Shown here one piece after another: positions 9,237 to 17,559 of a DNA stretch of 64,000 nucleotides. The notes below the pieces were generated by a model, which saw only the letters and a list, made by a program, of their open reading frames with translations, searched no databases and was not told the DNA's origin. Made by a program: the position numbers and the translations under genes. Each line of letters begins with the position of its first letter. Within the stretch, counting starts at the first letter, position 1. The DNA is from G963665975 sp963665975. GTDB lineage: Bacteria; Bacteroidota; Rhodothermia; Rhodothermales; Bin80. Location of the stretch: the NCBI GenBank assembly GCA_963665975.1, contig OY762508.1:1860001-1924000 (forward strand), in the 5' to 3' direction.

Positions 9237-10616
9237 ATGCAGTTCCTTTCTCTCGGCAGCACCTCAGACATCGGCGCAAGCTGTCATTTGCTCACTCTTG
9301 GGGACACGTGCGTCGCGCTGGATGCCGGTGCAGACCCGAATCGGGATGGCCTACCCAGCGTCCCCGATTTCGAGGCCGCCAGGCGCAAGACGCACGTCGA
9401 CATTGCGCATGTCATCCTTACGCACGCCCATCACGATCATATCGGCGCGCTTCCCTCGCTGGTCGACCAGTATCCGGACGTACAGGTACATTGCACGCCG
9501 GAGACCCGGGATCTGGTCGACTTCATGCTGCAATCGTCCGCGCGCCTGCAGCAGCGCAAGTATCGGAGCGGTTCGTCGCCACATCCGCCGCTGTTCTTCC
9601 TCGATGACGTCGATTACCTCTACGATCTCTATTGCACCCACAACTTCGACGAGCCGTTCAGTCTGGGCGCCAGTCTTCAGGCGCAACTCTACTGGGCCGG
9701 GCATATTCTGGGATCGGCGGGGGTGCTCCTTTCCTTTGAGGAGCAGGGTCATGTCCGGCGGCTGCTGTACACCAGCGACACCAACATGCGTCCGCAGACC
9801 ATTGTGCCCAAGGGCGCCTATCCGGAGCCCCCGCTCGACGTGCTCGTTCTCGAGACGACCCTGGGCGCGGACAGCGACGCGGAGCATGTCACACGCGAGG
9901 GAGAAGAGCTGCGCTTTCGGGAGGCCCTGCAGGAAGTACTCGCACGCGGGGGCGCCATTCTGCTTCCCGTCTTCATGCTTGGCCGCGCGCAGGAGATTCT
10001 GGCGCTGATCGATCGCTTCAAGCGCCAGGGACACATCCCGCAAGACGTTCCCGTCTACACGGCAGGAGGCATGCGCGAGGTCTCCAGGATCTACGACGCC
10101 TCACGGGAGACAACGCCGCGCCGAGATGCCGCTTTCGAGGTTGCCGGCGTTGAGCAACATCGATTCCCGAAGGGCAAAAGGGCTCAGCGCGCTGCCCTGG
10201 ACGAGCCGAGCATCCATGTGCTCACCAGTGGGATGATGTTCGAAAACACGCTCTCCAACCGGGTAGCACAGCAACTGGTCGAACACGAACGCCATGCCGT
10301 GTTCGCGGTCGGCTTTGCCAAAGAAGACTCACCGGGCGGGCGGCTACTTGCGGCGGCGCATGCGCAGGAAGATGGCGTCATCCTTGATCGCCGCACGGGG
10401 ATGCAACCCCTCAACTGCTCCATTGATCGCTTCCGCTTCAGCGGCCATAGCCACCGCCGCGATCTTGTGGCGCTTGTCGAACGGCTTGCGCCCCGGACCG
10501 TCGTCCTGGTGCACGGCGAAACGGCAGCCCGTGAGTGGATGACACAATCTATCCGGACCGCCTGCCCCGAGACCCGGATCCTTTGCCCGAAGACAGGCAT
10601 AACGACAGCGATCTGA
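9237..10616 (+). CDS. beta-CASP MBL-fold ribonuclease-like protein
   Basis: A 459-residue protein with the MBL motif THAHHDHIGALP, the later ligand segment 'WAGHILGSAGVLL', the aspartate in 'TSDTNMRPQT', and a beta-CASP insertion ('VLETTLGAD', 'GGAILLPVFMLGRAQEIL', 'LTSGMMFENTLSNRVA', 'VHGE'). This matches the CPSF/integrator-like RNA-processing nuclease group. The open frame begins upstream at a TTG (9192), but ATG 9237 starts directly at the first beta strand (MQFLSLGSTSDIG) and is preferred. It follows the transaldolase gene closely. Confidence 0.88.
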   Translation: MQFLSLGSTSDIGASCHLLTLGDTCVALDAGADPNRDGLPSVPDFEAARRKTHVDIAHVILTHAHHDHIGALPSLVDQYPDVQVHCTPETRDLVDFMLQSSARLQQRKYRSGSSPHPPLFFLDDVDYLYDLYCTHNFDEPFSLGASLQAQLYWAGHILGSAGVLLSFEEQGHVRRLLYTSDTNMRPQTIVPKGAYPEPPLDVLVLETTLGADSDAEHVTREGEELRFREALQEVLARGGAILLPVFMLGRAQEILALIDRFKRQGHIPQDVPVYTAGGMREVSRIYDASRETTPRRDAAFEVAGVEQHRFPKGKRAQRAALDEPSIHVLTSGMMFENTLSNRVAQQLVEHERHAVFAVGFAKEDSPGGRLLAAAHAQEDGVILDRRTGMQPLNCSIDRFRFSGHSHRRDLVALVERLAPRTVVLVHGETAAREWMTQSIRTACPETRILCPKTGITTAI

Positions 10617-10715
10617 CAGCAATGCGAGCCGGGATGAATGCCTCGGGAGCAATATTGCTGGCCATGCAGCACGAAATGCCAGCATAACCTATTAAAAAGG
10701 ATGAGCTATGCCAAT

Positions 10716-10751
10716 GCTCGCAAGGTTGTCAATCAGTACGACCTTGCGAGC
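10716..10751. repeat. 11-bp perfect inverted repeat (hairpin)
   Basis: GCTCGCAAGGT at 10716-10726 is perfectly complemented by ACCTTGCGAGC at 10741-10751, with a 14-base loop. There is no U-run after it, so it is not a canonical terminator. It lies in the 182-base gap between the beta-CASP gene and the VanZ-like gene. An 18-codon frame preceded by AAAAAGG (10694 on) crosses it, but I cannot support it as a gene. Confidence 0.5.
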
Positions 10752-10798
10752 CTCTGATTAATTGCTAACCGGCTTTGTTACGATAAAGAATCTAGGGT

Positions 10799-11377
10799 AT
10801 GGCCATGCTGGATTTTTCCTCGAAGCGGGAACGGCACTTATGGGGCTGGGCGCTGGTAGTGATTGTGGCGATCTACATAGCGGCTGATCTGGTGCGGACG
10901 CTGGCCGACACGCTGCGTGAAAGCGGGCAGCTCGAGTCCGCCTCCATTCTGTTCAGCAGCGGCATGTTCCTGATCGGCGCGATGATCCTGATTCAGGGGT
11001 TAAGGGAGCGTGGTCGCGGCTTCGAAGTCGGCTTCGCGCTGGGGGTTGTGGCGATCACCGTCATTGGATTCGCCCGTGGGATCACTGAGGCAGAGCGTTC
11101 TCATCTCATCGAGTACGCCGTACTGGCGCTCATCGTCCACGAAGCCCTTGTCGAACGGAAGAGCCAAGGGAGGCGTGTCCCCGTTCCTGCCGTATTGGCC
11201 ATCGTAGGAACCACGATGGTCGGCGTGCTGGACGAGTGCATCCAGTTCTTCCTGCCCAGCCGCACGTTCGACTGGTTCGATATCGGGTTCGACCTGTTGG
11301 CGAGTGTTCTGGCCGTCGGTTCGAGCACCGGCCTTCGCCTGGTCCGCCGCTGGCTTGGAAGGCTCCGCCCCTCGTAG
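10799..11377 (+). CDS. VanZ-like membrane protein
   Basis: A 192-residue protein with about four to five hydrophobic segments (roughly 14-32, 45-65, 75-92, 103-120, 128-145 and 160-180). It carries the VanZ-like signature 'SHLIEYAVLALIVHEAL' and 'GVLDECIQFFLPSRTFDWFD', where an acidic/aromatic block precedes the last helix. VanZ family proteins are named for teicoplanin resistance, but most have unknown roles. It is monocistronic and is followed by a degenerate transposase fragment on the other strand. Confidence 0.75.
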   Translation: MAMLDFSSKRERHLWGWALVVIVAIYIAADLVRTLADTLRESGQLESASILFSSGMFLIGAMILIQGLRERGRGFEVGFALGVVAITVIGFARGITEAERSHLIEYAVLALIVHEALVERKSQGRRVPVPAVLAIVGTTMVGVLDECIQFFLPSRTFDWFDIGFDLLASVLAVGSSTGLRLVRRWLGRLRPS

Positions 11378-11433
11378 GGGCTGAAACGGGCATTAGGGTG
11401 TCTCCAGAGGCATCGTCTCAGGATCGGCCCTGT

Positions 11434-11555
11434 CACTGCCTGGTCAGGCAGCTCGAACTCTCGGGCGAGTGCCCCGGGACTACGACCGGCATGCACGAGC
11501 ACGACGATCTGCTCCTTGTACTCGGGCGGATACCGCCGCCGACTCTTTTTTCCAT
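11434..11555 (-). pseudogene. remnant of an IS3-family orfA transposase
   Basis: Minus-strand codons read KKSRRRYPPEYKEQIVVLV then 'HAGRSPGALAREFELPDQAV', the N-terminal helix-turn-helix half of IS3-type OrfA. The match ends abruptly after the HTH. The natural start appears broken: an ATG at 11555 is one base out of frame with GKKSRRR. No OrfB and no terminal repeats are visible. The rest of 11378-11725 (348 bases) holds nothing else I recognise. Confidence 0.7.
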
Positions 11556-11725
11556 GGCAATCCTGTTCTTGGTTGACCCAAATAGAAAGAAATCCGTGAA
11601 GGTGGGGAGACATCGTGCTGCTCGGAAAGGATAACTTATAGTGTTGGTATCACAGAAATTAGATCACTAATACAGCATTTTGGGTCTTCCTGTTGCCCAA
11701 CTCCGGGCCTGAAACAGTCTGACCG

Positions 11726-12751
11726 CTATGCGAGCCCGGATACGGGCTCCGGCACCTGGTCGAGCAGCATGCCGATAATCTGCTCCACGCCAACGCCTTC
11801 CGACTCCGCATAGAAGTTTGTCAATACGCGGTGTCGCAGCACCGGATAGGCCAGTGCGCGAATATCCTCCACGCTGACGTTGTAGCGCCCGCGAAAAATG
11901 GCGCGGACCTTTCCTCCCAAAAGCAGATACTGCGTCGCACGCAGCCCAGCGCCCCACGACACCCAGTTTTTTACGAATTCCAGAGCCTGCGCATCGTGCG
12001 GCCGGGTGCTGCGTACCAGGTCTACCGCGAAGCGCGCCACATTGCGCGGCACAAAGACTTTCTTCACCAGAGCCTGGAACGCCAGGATATCGTTGCCGTC
12101 AAGCACGGTCTCTAGCGTGGCCTGATCCCGCGATGTCGTTTCCATGGCGACTTCGAGCTCATCTTCCGCCGAGAGGTAGTCCAGGACGATGTTGAACATA
12201 AATCGGTCGAGCTGCGCTTCCGGCAACGGGTAGGTGCCTTCCAGCTCAATCGGGTTCTGCGTCGCCAGGACAAAGAAGGGCTTGTTGAGCGTAAAGAGCT
12301 CACCCCCCGCCGTTACCTGAGACTCCTGCATCGCCTCGAGAAGCGCAGCCTGGGTCTTGGGAGGCGTCCGGTTGATTTCGTCCGCCAGGATGATGTTGGC
12401 GAAAATCGGCCCCTTCACGAAATGGATCTCCCGCTTGCCGGTCATGCGATCCTCCTCCAGCATGTCCATCCCGGTGATGTCCGCGGGCATCAGATCCGGC
12501 GTGAACTGGATGCGCTTGTAGGAGAGATCGAGAATTTCGCCGAGCGACTTGATGAGGAGCGTCTTGGCGAGTCCCGGGACGCCCGTCAGCAGGCAATGGC
12601 CGCCGGCAAAGAGCGCCATGAGCACTTCTTCGATGACACTATCCTGCCCGACAATGCGCCGGCGCACCTGTTCCATGATCAGATTCTTGCCTTCCTGGAG
12701 GCGCGCCAGCAGGCGTTCTTCCGCAGGTCCGGAGGTACCGTTATGCGTCAT
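11726..12751 (-). CDS. MoxR-family AAA+ ATPase
   Basis: A 341-residue AAA+ protein of the MoxR group: 'IVGQDSVIEEVLMALFAGG', Walker A GVPGLAKTLL, 'RIQFTPDLMPADITG', Walker B 'ILADEINRTPPKTQAALLEA', sensor 1 'VLATQNPIELEGTYPLPEAQ', and the C-terminal lid 'VRAIFRGRYNVSVEDIRALA'. MoxR ATPases act as chaperones, usually with DUF58 and VWA proteins encoded downstream. Here it is the last gene of a leftward set with DUF4159 and TPR-peptidase genes. The expected DUF58/BatA genes are absent, and an IS3 remnant lies beyond it. Confidence 0.95.
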   Translation of the reverse strand: MTHNGTSGPAEERLLARLQEGKNLIMEQVRRRIVGQDSVIEEVLMALFAGGHCLLTGVPGLAKTLLIKSLGEILDLSYKRIQFTPDLMPADITGMDMLEEDRMTGKREIHFVKGPIFANIILADEINRTPPKTQAALLEAMQESQVTAGGELFTLNKPFFVLATQNPIELEGTYPLPEAQLDRFMFNIVLDYLSAEDELEVAMETTSRDQATLETVLDGNDILAFQALVKKVFVPRNVARFAVDLVRSTRPHDAQALEFVKNWVSWGAGLRATQYLLLGGKVRAIFRGRYNVSVEDIRALAYPVLRHRVLTNFYAESEGVGVEQIIGMLLDQVPEPVSGLA

Positions 12752-12787
12752 AGAAAGCAGCGCGGTATTGCGCGGTTGTATCTGGCG

Positions 12788-13492
12788 TCAGTGTGAAAGC
12801 GCATACATCACAAAATTAATGCCCATCTGAAAACTGACCGTTGAGGCGTTGTCAAAATTGATGTTGGGATATTCCCACCCGTCGCCGATATCCTGGTTGT
12901 GATTGGCAAGCGCCATCATACGACCTTTTTCGTCGAAAAACCCCATATACCGGTCAGCCTCCCGTGACCCTTCGAACCCCCGGACGAGCGACGGCGCCGC
13001 TACCGGATCCACGTCATAATAAATCGTCCAGATGGGATGCTCAGGAGGAATTTCCCTCGGCTCAACGTCCGGAAAGGCCCGCTTCATTTGCTCGTACAGG
13101 TTGATCCATTCGTATTGACCGCGAAAATCGTCAAACAGGATAAAGCCACCCCGGCTCAGATACGCTCGCAGCTGCTCCGCTCCTTCGTCGTCGATCGTCC
13201 AATAGCCGGGCTCGCACAGGTAAAGCACCGGGTATTCGAAAATGCGGTCATCGAGCAATTCCAGCACCACATACGGTTCTTCGACGTGTATCGTCGTGGT
13301 GCGCTTCAGCGCGATATAGAAGTTTTCTTCTGCGGTCGGATAGTCATGCGCCCACGCGGCGCCGCCGAACATTCGGCCCCTCCCCATGCCGTCGTCAAAC
13401 TGGATACGCGCAAACCGGAAGCCATAATCGGCTTGCGCCTGCGCAGGAAGGGCGCAGGCCACGATGACTACGATGAGCAAGAGCGTCCGCAT
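12788..13492 (-). CDS. DUF4159 domain exported protein
   Basis: A 234-residue protein with a signal peptide (LLLIVVIVACALPAQAQA) followed by one DUF4159 domain. Typical segments are 'FRFARIQFDDGMGRGR', 'DYPTAEENFYIALKRTT', 'YPVLYLCEPGYWTI', 'LRAYLSRGGFILFDDFRG' and 'HPIWTIYYDVDP'. DUF4159 proteins have a glutamine-amidotransferase-like fold and accompany MoxR/DUF58/BatA clusters; the function is not established. It lies 36 bases upstream of moxR and 6 bases downstream of the TPR peptidase gene, so an operon is likely. Confidence 0.9.
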   Translation of the reverse strand: MRTLLLIVVIVACALPAQAQADYGFRFARIQFDDGMGRGRMFGGAAWAHDYPTAEENFYIALKRTTTIHVEEPYVVLELLDDRIFEYPVLYLCEPGYWTIDDEGAEQLRAYLSRGGFILFDDFRGQYEWINLYEQMKRAFPDVEPREIPPEHPIWTIYYDVDPVAAPSLVRGFEGSREADRYMGFFDEKGRMMALANHNQDIGDGWEYPNINFDNASTVSFQMGINFVMYALSH

Positions 13493-13498
13493 ACTGGC

Positions 13499-16087
13499 CT
13501 ACCGGGCTTCTTCTACACAGTCCAGGAGCAGCCGCTGCGCATCGCGGAAGCCGGGCGCAAGTTCCAGGGACTGCAGCACCGCCCGCTTTGCCAGGGCGAC
13601 TTGTCCGTCACGATATAGACTATGGGCGAGCCGGTAGTACGCATCCGCCTTGTCTACCGGGTCCAACGCCAACAGCGCGCGGCGCACGCCGACGGCCGCG
13701 CCGTATTCACCGTTGGCTTCCATGATTGCCGCCATGCGCGCAAGCGTCTCGTCATCGTATGGCTCTACCGTCCGCGAGCGCTCGTAATACTGAATGGCGC
13801 GGGAGACGTCGCCACGCTCGAGGTGCCAGGCGGCAAGTTCTCGCGCCTCGGAGACGCCATAGTCCGTGATTTGGAGAAACGCCTCGAGCACCGCGAAGCG
13901 GCTCTCTTCTGCGCCACTCTGGCGATAGAGTGCCGCGAGCGCCTGATAAGCATTGCCTGGCCCCACATATTTCGGATACAGCGCTATCGCCTCCCGAAAA
14001 TGCCTCTCTGCAGCCGCCACCTCCTGCCTGGCCGCAGCCTCATGCCCCTCCTTGAGGTGCCGAATAAGCACATTGTCCGGCGTCCCGCCTCCCGCAGCAA
14101 GGGATACGGGCGCCTCACCTGATTGGGCGTCCGGCCATCCCCTTAACACCTCCGCAAGCGCGTCCCGGCGATCCTCCAGGCTCGCAAAAAAAGCATCGTC
14201 CAGTGCTTGTTGCGACATCCCGAATACCTCGTTGATCGCCTCCTCCTCTCCCATTCCCCGCCCAAACGCTTCAAGTAGTGCGATGATCTTTGGGAAGCCG
14301 TAGCGGTCGACGACATACTCCACGATTCGATAGGCGTGGTAGTAGCTAAGCAAAACCTGCCCTGGAAACTCCGGCCGCGTGAATCCCCTGCCTATGGTTG
14401 CGAGAGAGTGCAGTCGCTGCTTCTCATGCGCAAGGAAGAATTCCAGTTCCAGTTCACGACCCCATGCCTGGTTCGCACGCTGCTCTTCGTAGACAGACAG
14501 CCCTTCGGTCAGCCAGCGCGGCACGCGGCGTCGTGAGACGCCGATGGCCATCGTATGCGCGATTTCATGCCACAGGGTGCGCGCCCAGTTCATCGGCCGT
14601 CCCGTTTCCGCACCTGGCGTCTTGACCGCGATGACATCTCCAAAGCTGACTCCCAGCAGGCCCAGGTGCGGCACGCCGGCGATCCGGACGGCAAAATCAT
14701 CAGCGTCCGTGTATGCTTCGAGCAGAATCTTGCCTTGTGGCCGGTACGGATAGCGTTCGGCCAGTGCGGCATAGCACGCTTCCGCGACGCGCAGTATGGC
14801 AGGGCCCAGGATTTCCCGCTCGTCCTCATGGATGAGCAGCCGGAAATGTGCGCTTTCCAGGCGGGCAAACGTCGCATACTCCTCCACCAGGCTCAGCGTA
14901 TTGGCCACGAAGAGATTGAAGGCGTCCTCCTGGTAGCTACGCTCCAGGTGCTCCCGCGCGCGCTCCACCTCACCCAGGCGGAGTAGGCCAATGCCCAGGG
15001 CGGCATGGGCCGAGGCGCTTACGGGGTCCGTCTGCACGGCTTTCTCCGCCATCTCTGCAGACGCGCGGTAGCGAAACCGCAGCGCCAGCAGGTTACTTGT
15101 GGTCACATAGAACTCCGCGCCGCGGGGATTGGCCGCCAACGCCTGCGCCTCCACCGCGGCAAATGCTTCCGGCTCTCCGCGCAGGTGGTGTGTAGCTGCC
15201 ATGTGGGCCAGCGCCTGTTCATGAGCCTGATTGATTGCCAGTGCCTGCGCCAGGATCGATGCCGCGGCCGCATAATCGCCATCGAGGATGCGCAGGCCTG
15301 CCTGGATCGTCAGGGCGTCGACGCTGCCTGGCGCGTGTTCCAGCGCACGCGCTGCCAGGTCCTCCTTGTGCGCAAAGCTGCTTAATGCGCGGGCCAGCCC
15401 CACGTACAAGTCAGCGCGGCGCGGATTGATTTCCAGCGCTTTTTCGTAGAGTTCCTGCGCGAAGGCTACATCGTAGGTGACGCGGAACAGTTCCGCATGC
15501 CAGTACAGGCTCTGGACGTGCGATTCGTCAAGTTTTCGCGCCGTCGACAGTGCTTCATTGGCGTCGTGGTATTCGCCGAGACCTGCGGCTGCCCTGCCGG
15601 CAAGGGCCAGTCCGTCAGCCGTCGTGAGAAGGCCATTCTTGTAGCGTGCGTGCAACACGCTGAAGATTCGGCTTGCCGGCCCCTGGCGGCCCCGCGCGGC
15701 GTACAGTTCGGCAAGTTCAAGACCGGCGCGCCAGTAGTCTCCCTTGGCGCGTATTGCGCGGACCAGGGCCTCCTCGGCCTCTTCCAGCCTGCCGAGCGCC
15801 CAAAGCAGACGACCGCGCGCGGCCAGCACAAACGGGTCTTCCGGCCACCGGGCCAGTAGCGCATCCACCTGTTCCAGCCCCGGCGCATACTCCGCGGTGT
15901 GCAGAAACGTGTCCGCATACCCGGTAATGTTCGCAGCCTCCGGCGTACTCGCCTCTTGCAGGAGCCTGCCATAGTGGGCGCGCGCCTCTTCGTACGCCCC
16001 GGTATTGAGCAAGCTCTGGGTGCTTTGCCCGTAGGCAGTGCACGGCGCGAGGCCGCACAGCAGTATCAGGACACGACGAAGGTTCAC
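13499..16087 (-). CDS. exported TPR protein with gluzincin (peptidase MA-like) domain
   Basis: A large exported protein of 862 residues from the GTG at 16087, chosen because a signal peptide follows at once (VLILLCGLAPCTAYGQS); the open frame reaches back to 16123. Long N-terminal TPR-like helical repeats (about 20-420) precede a metalloprotease module with 'WHEIAHTMAI' (HExxH) and the downstream glutamate in 'RWLTEGLSVYEEQRA', the MA/gluzincin arrangement. More TPR units fill the C-terminus after about residue 680. It probably acts in the periplasm, where the TPRs would present substrates. Substrate unknown. It is the second gene of the amidohydrolase-TPR-DUF4159-MoxR set. Confidence 0.88.
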   Translation of the reverse strand: MNLRRVLILLCGLAPCTAYGQSTQSLLNTGAYEEARAHYGRLLQEASTPEAANITGYADTFLHTAEYAPGLEQVDALLARWPEDPFVLAARGRLLWALGRLEEAEEALVRAIRAKGDYWRAGLELAELYAARGRQGPASRIFSVLHARYKNGLLTTADGLALAGRAAAGLGEYHDANEALSTARKLDESHVQSLYWHAELFRVTYDVAFAQELYEKALEINPRRADLYVGLARALSSFAHKEDLAARALEHAPGSVDALTIQAGLRILDGDYAAAASILAQALAINQAHEQALAHMAATHHLRGEPEAFAAVEAQALAANPRGAEFYVTTSNLLALRFRYRASAEMAEKAVQTDPVSASAHAALGIGLLRLGEVERAREHLERSYQEDAFNLFVANTLSLVEEYATFARLESAHFRLLIHEDEREILGPAILRVAEACYAALAERYPYRPQGKILLEAYTDADDFAVRIAGVPHLGLLGVSFGDVIAVKTPGAETGRPMNWARTLWHEIAHTMAIGVSRRRVPRWLTEGLSVYEEQRANQAWGRELELEFFLAHEKQRLHSLATIGRGFTRPEFPGQVLLSYYHAYRIVEYVVDRYGFPKIIALLEAFGRGMGEEEAINEVFGMSQQALDDAFFASLEDRRDALAEVLRGWPDAQSGEAPVSLAAGGGTPDNVLIRHLKEGHEAAARQEVAAAERHFREAIALYPKYVGPGNAYQALAALYRQSGAEESRFAVLEAFLQITDYGVSEARELAAWHLERGDVSRAIQYYERSRTVEPYDDETLARMAAIMEANGEYGAAVGVRRALLALDPVDKADAYYRLAHSLYRDGQVALAKRAVLQSLELAPGFRDAQRLLLDCVEEAR

Positions 16088-16138
16088 TGCAACCTCGCAG
16101 TTGGTTGGTTCGCCATGGTCCATGTCCGCTTCACGGGC

Positions 16139-17467
16139 CTAGTTGGCATACGAGGCGGCAATTGCTTCCAGGCGTTCATCCAGCTCGGCCCGCGCGTACC
16201 ACTTGCCGCGCACCATAACGCCTGACAGGCTTTTCAGGTGGGTGATATCCTGCAGCGGATTCGCGTCCACCAGCAGCAGGTCCGCACGCTGTCCGGGGGC
16301 AATGACGCCGAACTCATCTTCGTTGGCAAAGTAGGCGCCCACATTGCGCGTGCCAGACTCCAGAATAGCGTACGGTGACATGCCGGCATCCACCATGCGT
16401 GTAAGTTCGCGGTGCAGGGAGAACCCTGGAACGCTGAACAGTTGCGGGGCATCGGTTCCCATCAGTATGCGCACGCCATTCGCATGCAGGGCCTCCAATA
16501 CCTGCATGCGCATGTCGATTAAACGCAGAGATGCCGCGCGGTCAAAATTCGGATTGTTAAGCTGCCTGTCAACGCGCCCGAACCAGCTGTCCACGATGCG
16601 TTTCGGCATATACTTCAGTTCGTCATAGGCTCGCAGTTCTTCGATATCTATGGTGCCGAAGAGCGCTTCCCACAATGCCATGGTCGGGACCACCCACGCG
16701 CCCGCTTCCTTGGTGTGCCGAATGGCTGTGGCCAGCGCCTCTTCGTCCACCGCGTCCGGGTTTACCGACCGGAGGTATTCCACATAGCCGTCCACGTGAT
16801 CGAATGTCTCCTGGCCCTGGTCTATTGCGTGCATCAAACCTACCTCTGCCGGCACGTGCCCTCCGAATCGGATCCCCAGTTCGCGGGCCGTTGCGGCCAT
16901 GGCGTCGTACTCGTCGCGCGCCATGCCGGGATGGATCTTAAGCAGATTCCAACCTTCCGCTTTCTGCTTCTTGACCTTGGCTACGGCCTCCTCCGGCGAA
17001 TGCACCGATCCACCGCTGAAGCTAGGTCCTGCCAAGTACAGCGTCGGTGCAGGGATTGCTCCCGAGTTCGCCCGGGCGCGCAGGTCGAGTTGGCCCGGGG
17101 CCCCCAGCATGCCCCGCACGGTCGTAATACCGTTGGCCAGATATAGGAATAGTACGTTTTCCGTTTCCTCGGCGGGCTCTTCCGGGCGCGGCACATGGCC
17201 GTGCATTTCGGCGAGCCCGGGCGTCAAATACTTGCCTGCAGCATCAATGTGTACGGCCCCCTCCGGGATGTCAACCGCATCTGCGGGACCTACTGCAACG
17301 ATGCGATCACCCCGTACCAGAACGGTCTGGTCTTCCAGGACTTGTTCCGTATCCATTGGGATGACGTTGGCCTGCACAAAGGCGACTTCCGTCGCTTGCT
17401 GCGCCATGCAAGCCATTGTAAAGAGCAGGAAGCTTGCTATAAGGCAAGCGATACAACGAATATTCAT
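16139..17467 (-). CDS. exported amidohydrolase (imidazolonepropionase-like)
   Basis: A 442-residue amidohydrolase-superfamily protein with a signal peptide (IACLIASFLLFTMACMAQ). Metal-binding elements are 'GLAEMHGHVPRP' (HxH), 'LLKIHPGM', 'RFGGHVPAEVG', 'TFDHVDGYVEYL' and 'ILMGTDAPQLF', and 'GVIAPGQRADLLLVDANPL' is the usual C-terminal beta-sandwich closure. Members hydrolyse cyclic amides or dipeptides; the exported imidazolonepropionase-like group has variable, often peptidic, substrates. It is the first gene of the leftward set, divergent from nadE across 92 bases. Confidence 0.92.
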   Translation of the reverse strand: MNIRCIACLIASFLLFTMACMAQQATEVAFVQANVIPMDTEQVLEDQTVLVRGDRIVAVGPADAVDIPEGAVHIDAAGKYLTPGLAEMHGHVPRPEEPAEETENVLFLYLANGITTVRGMLGAPGQLDLRARANSGAIPAPTLYLAGPSFSGGSVHSPEEAVAKVKKQKAEGWNLLKIHPGMARDEYDAMAATARELGIRFGGHVPAEVGLMHAIDQGQETFDHVDGYVEYLRSVNPDAVDEEALATAIRHTKEAGAWVVPTMALWEALFGTIDIEELRAYDELKYMPKRIVDSWFGRVDRQLNNPNFDRAASLRLIDMRMQVLEALHANGVRILMGTDAPQLFSVPGFSLHRELTRMVDAGMSPYAILESGTRNVGAYFANEDEFGVIAPGQRADLLLVDANPLQDITHLKSLSGVMVRGKWYARAELDERLEAIAASYAN

Positions 17468-17559
17468 AATGCCACGGGGTTGCGTTCTGCGGAGTTTTGA
17501 ACCAATTGGGCTGGTTTGGCTTTCAATAGGCTACCCATCCGGTGCTATAGTGATCCCGC

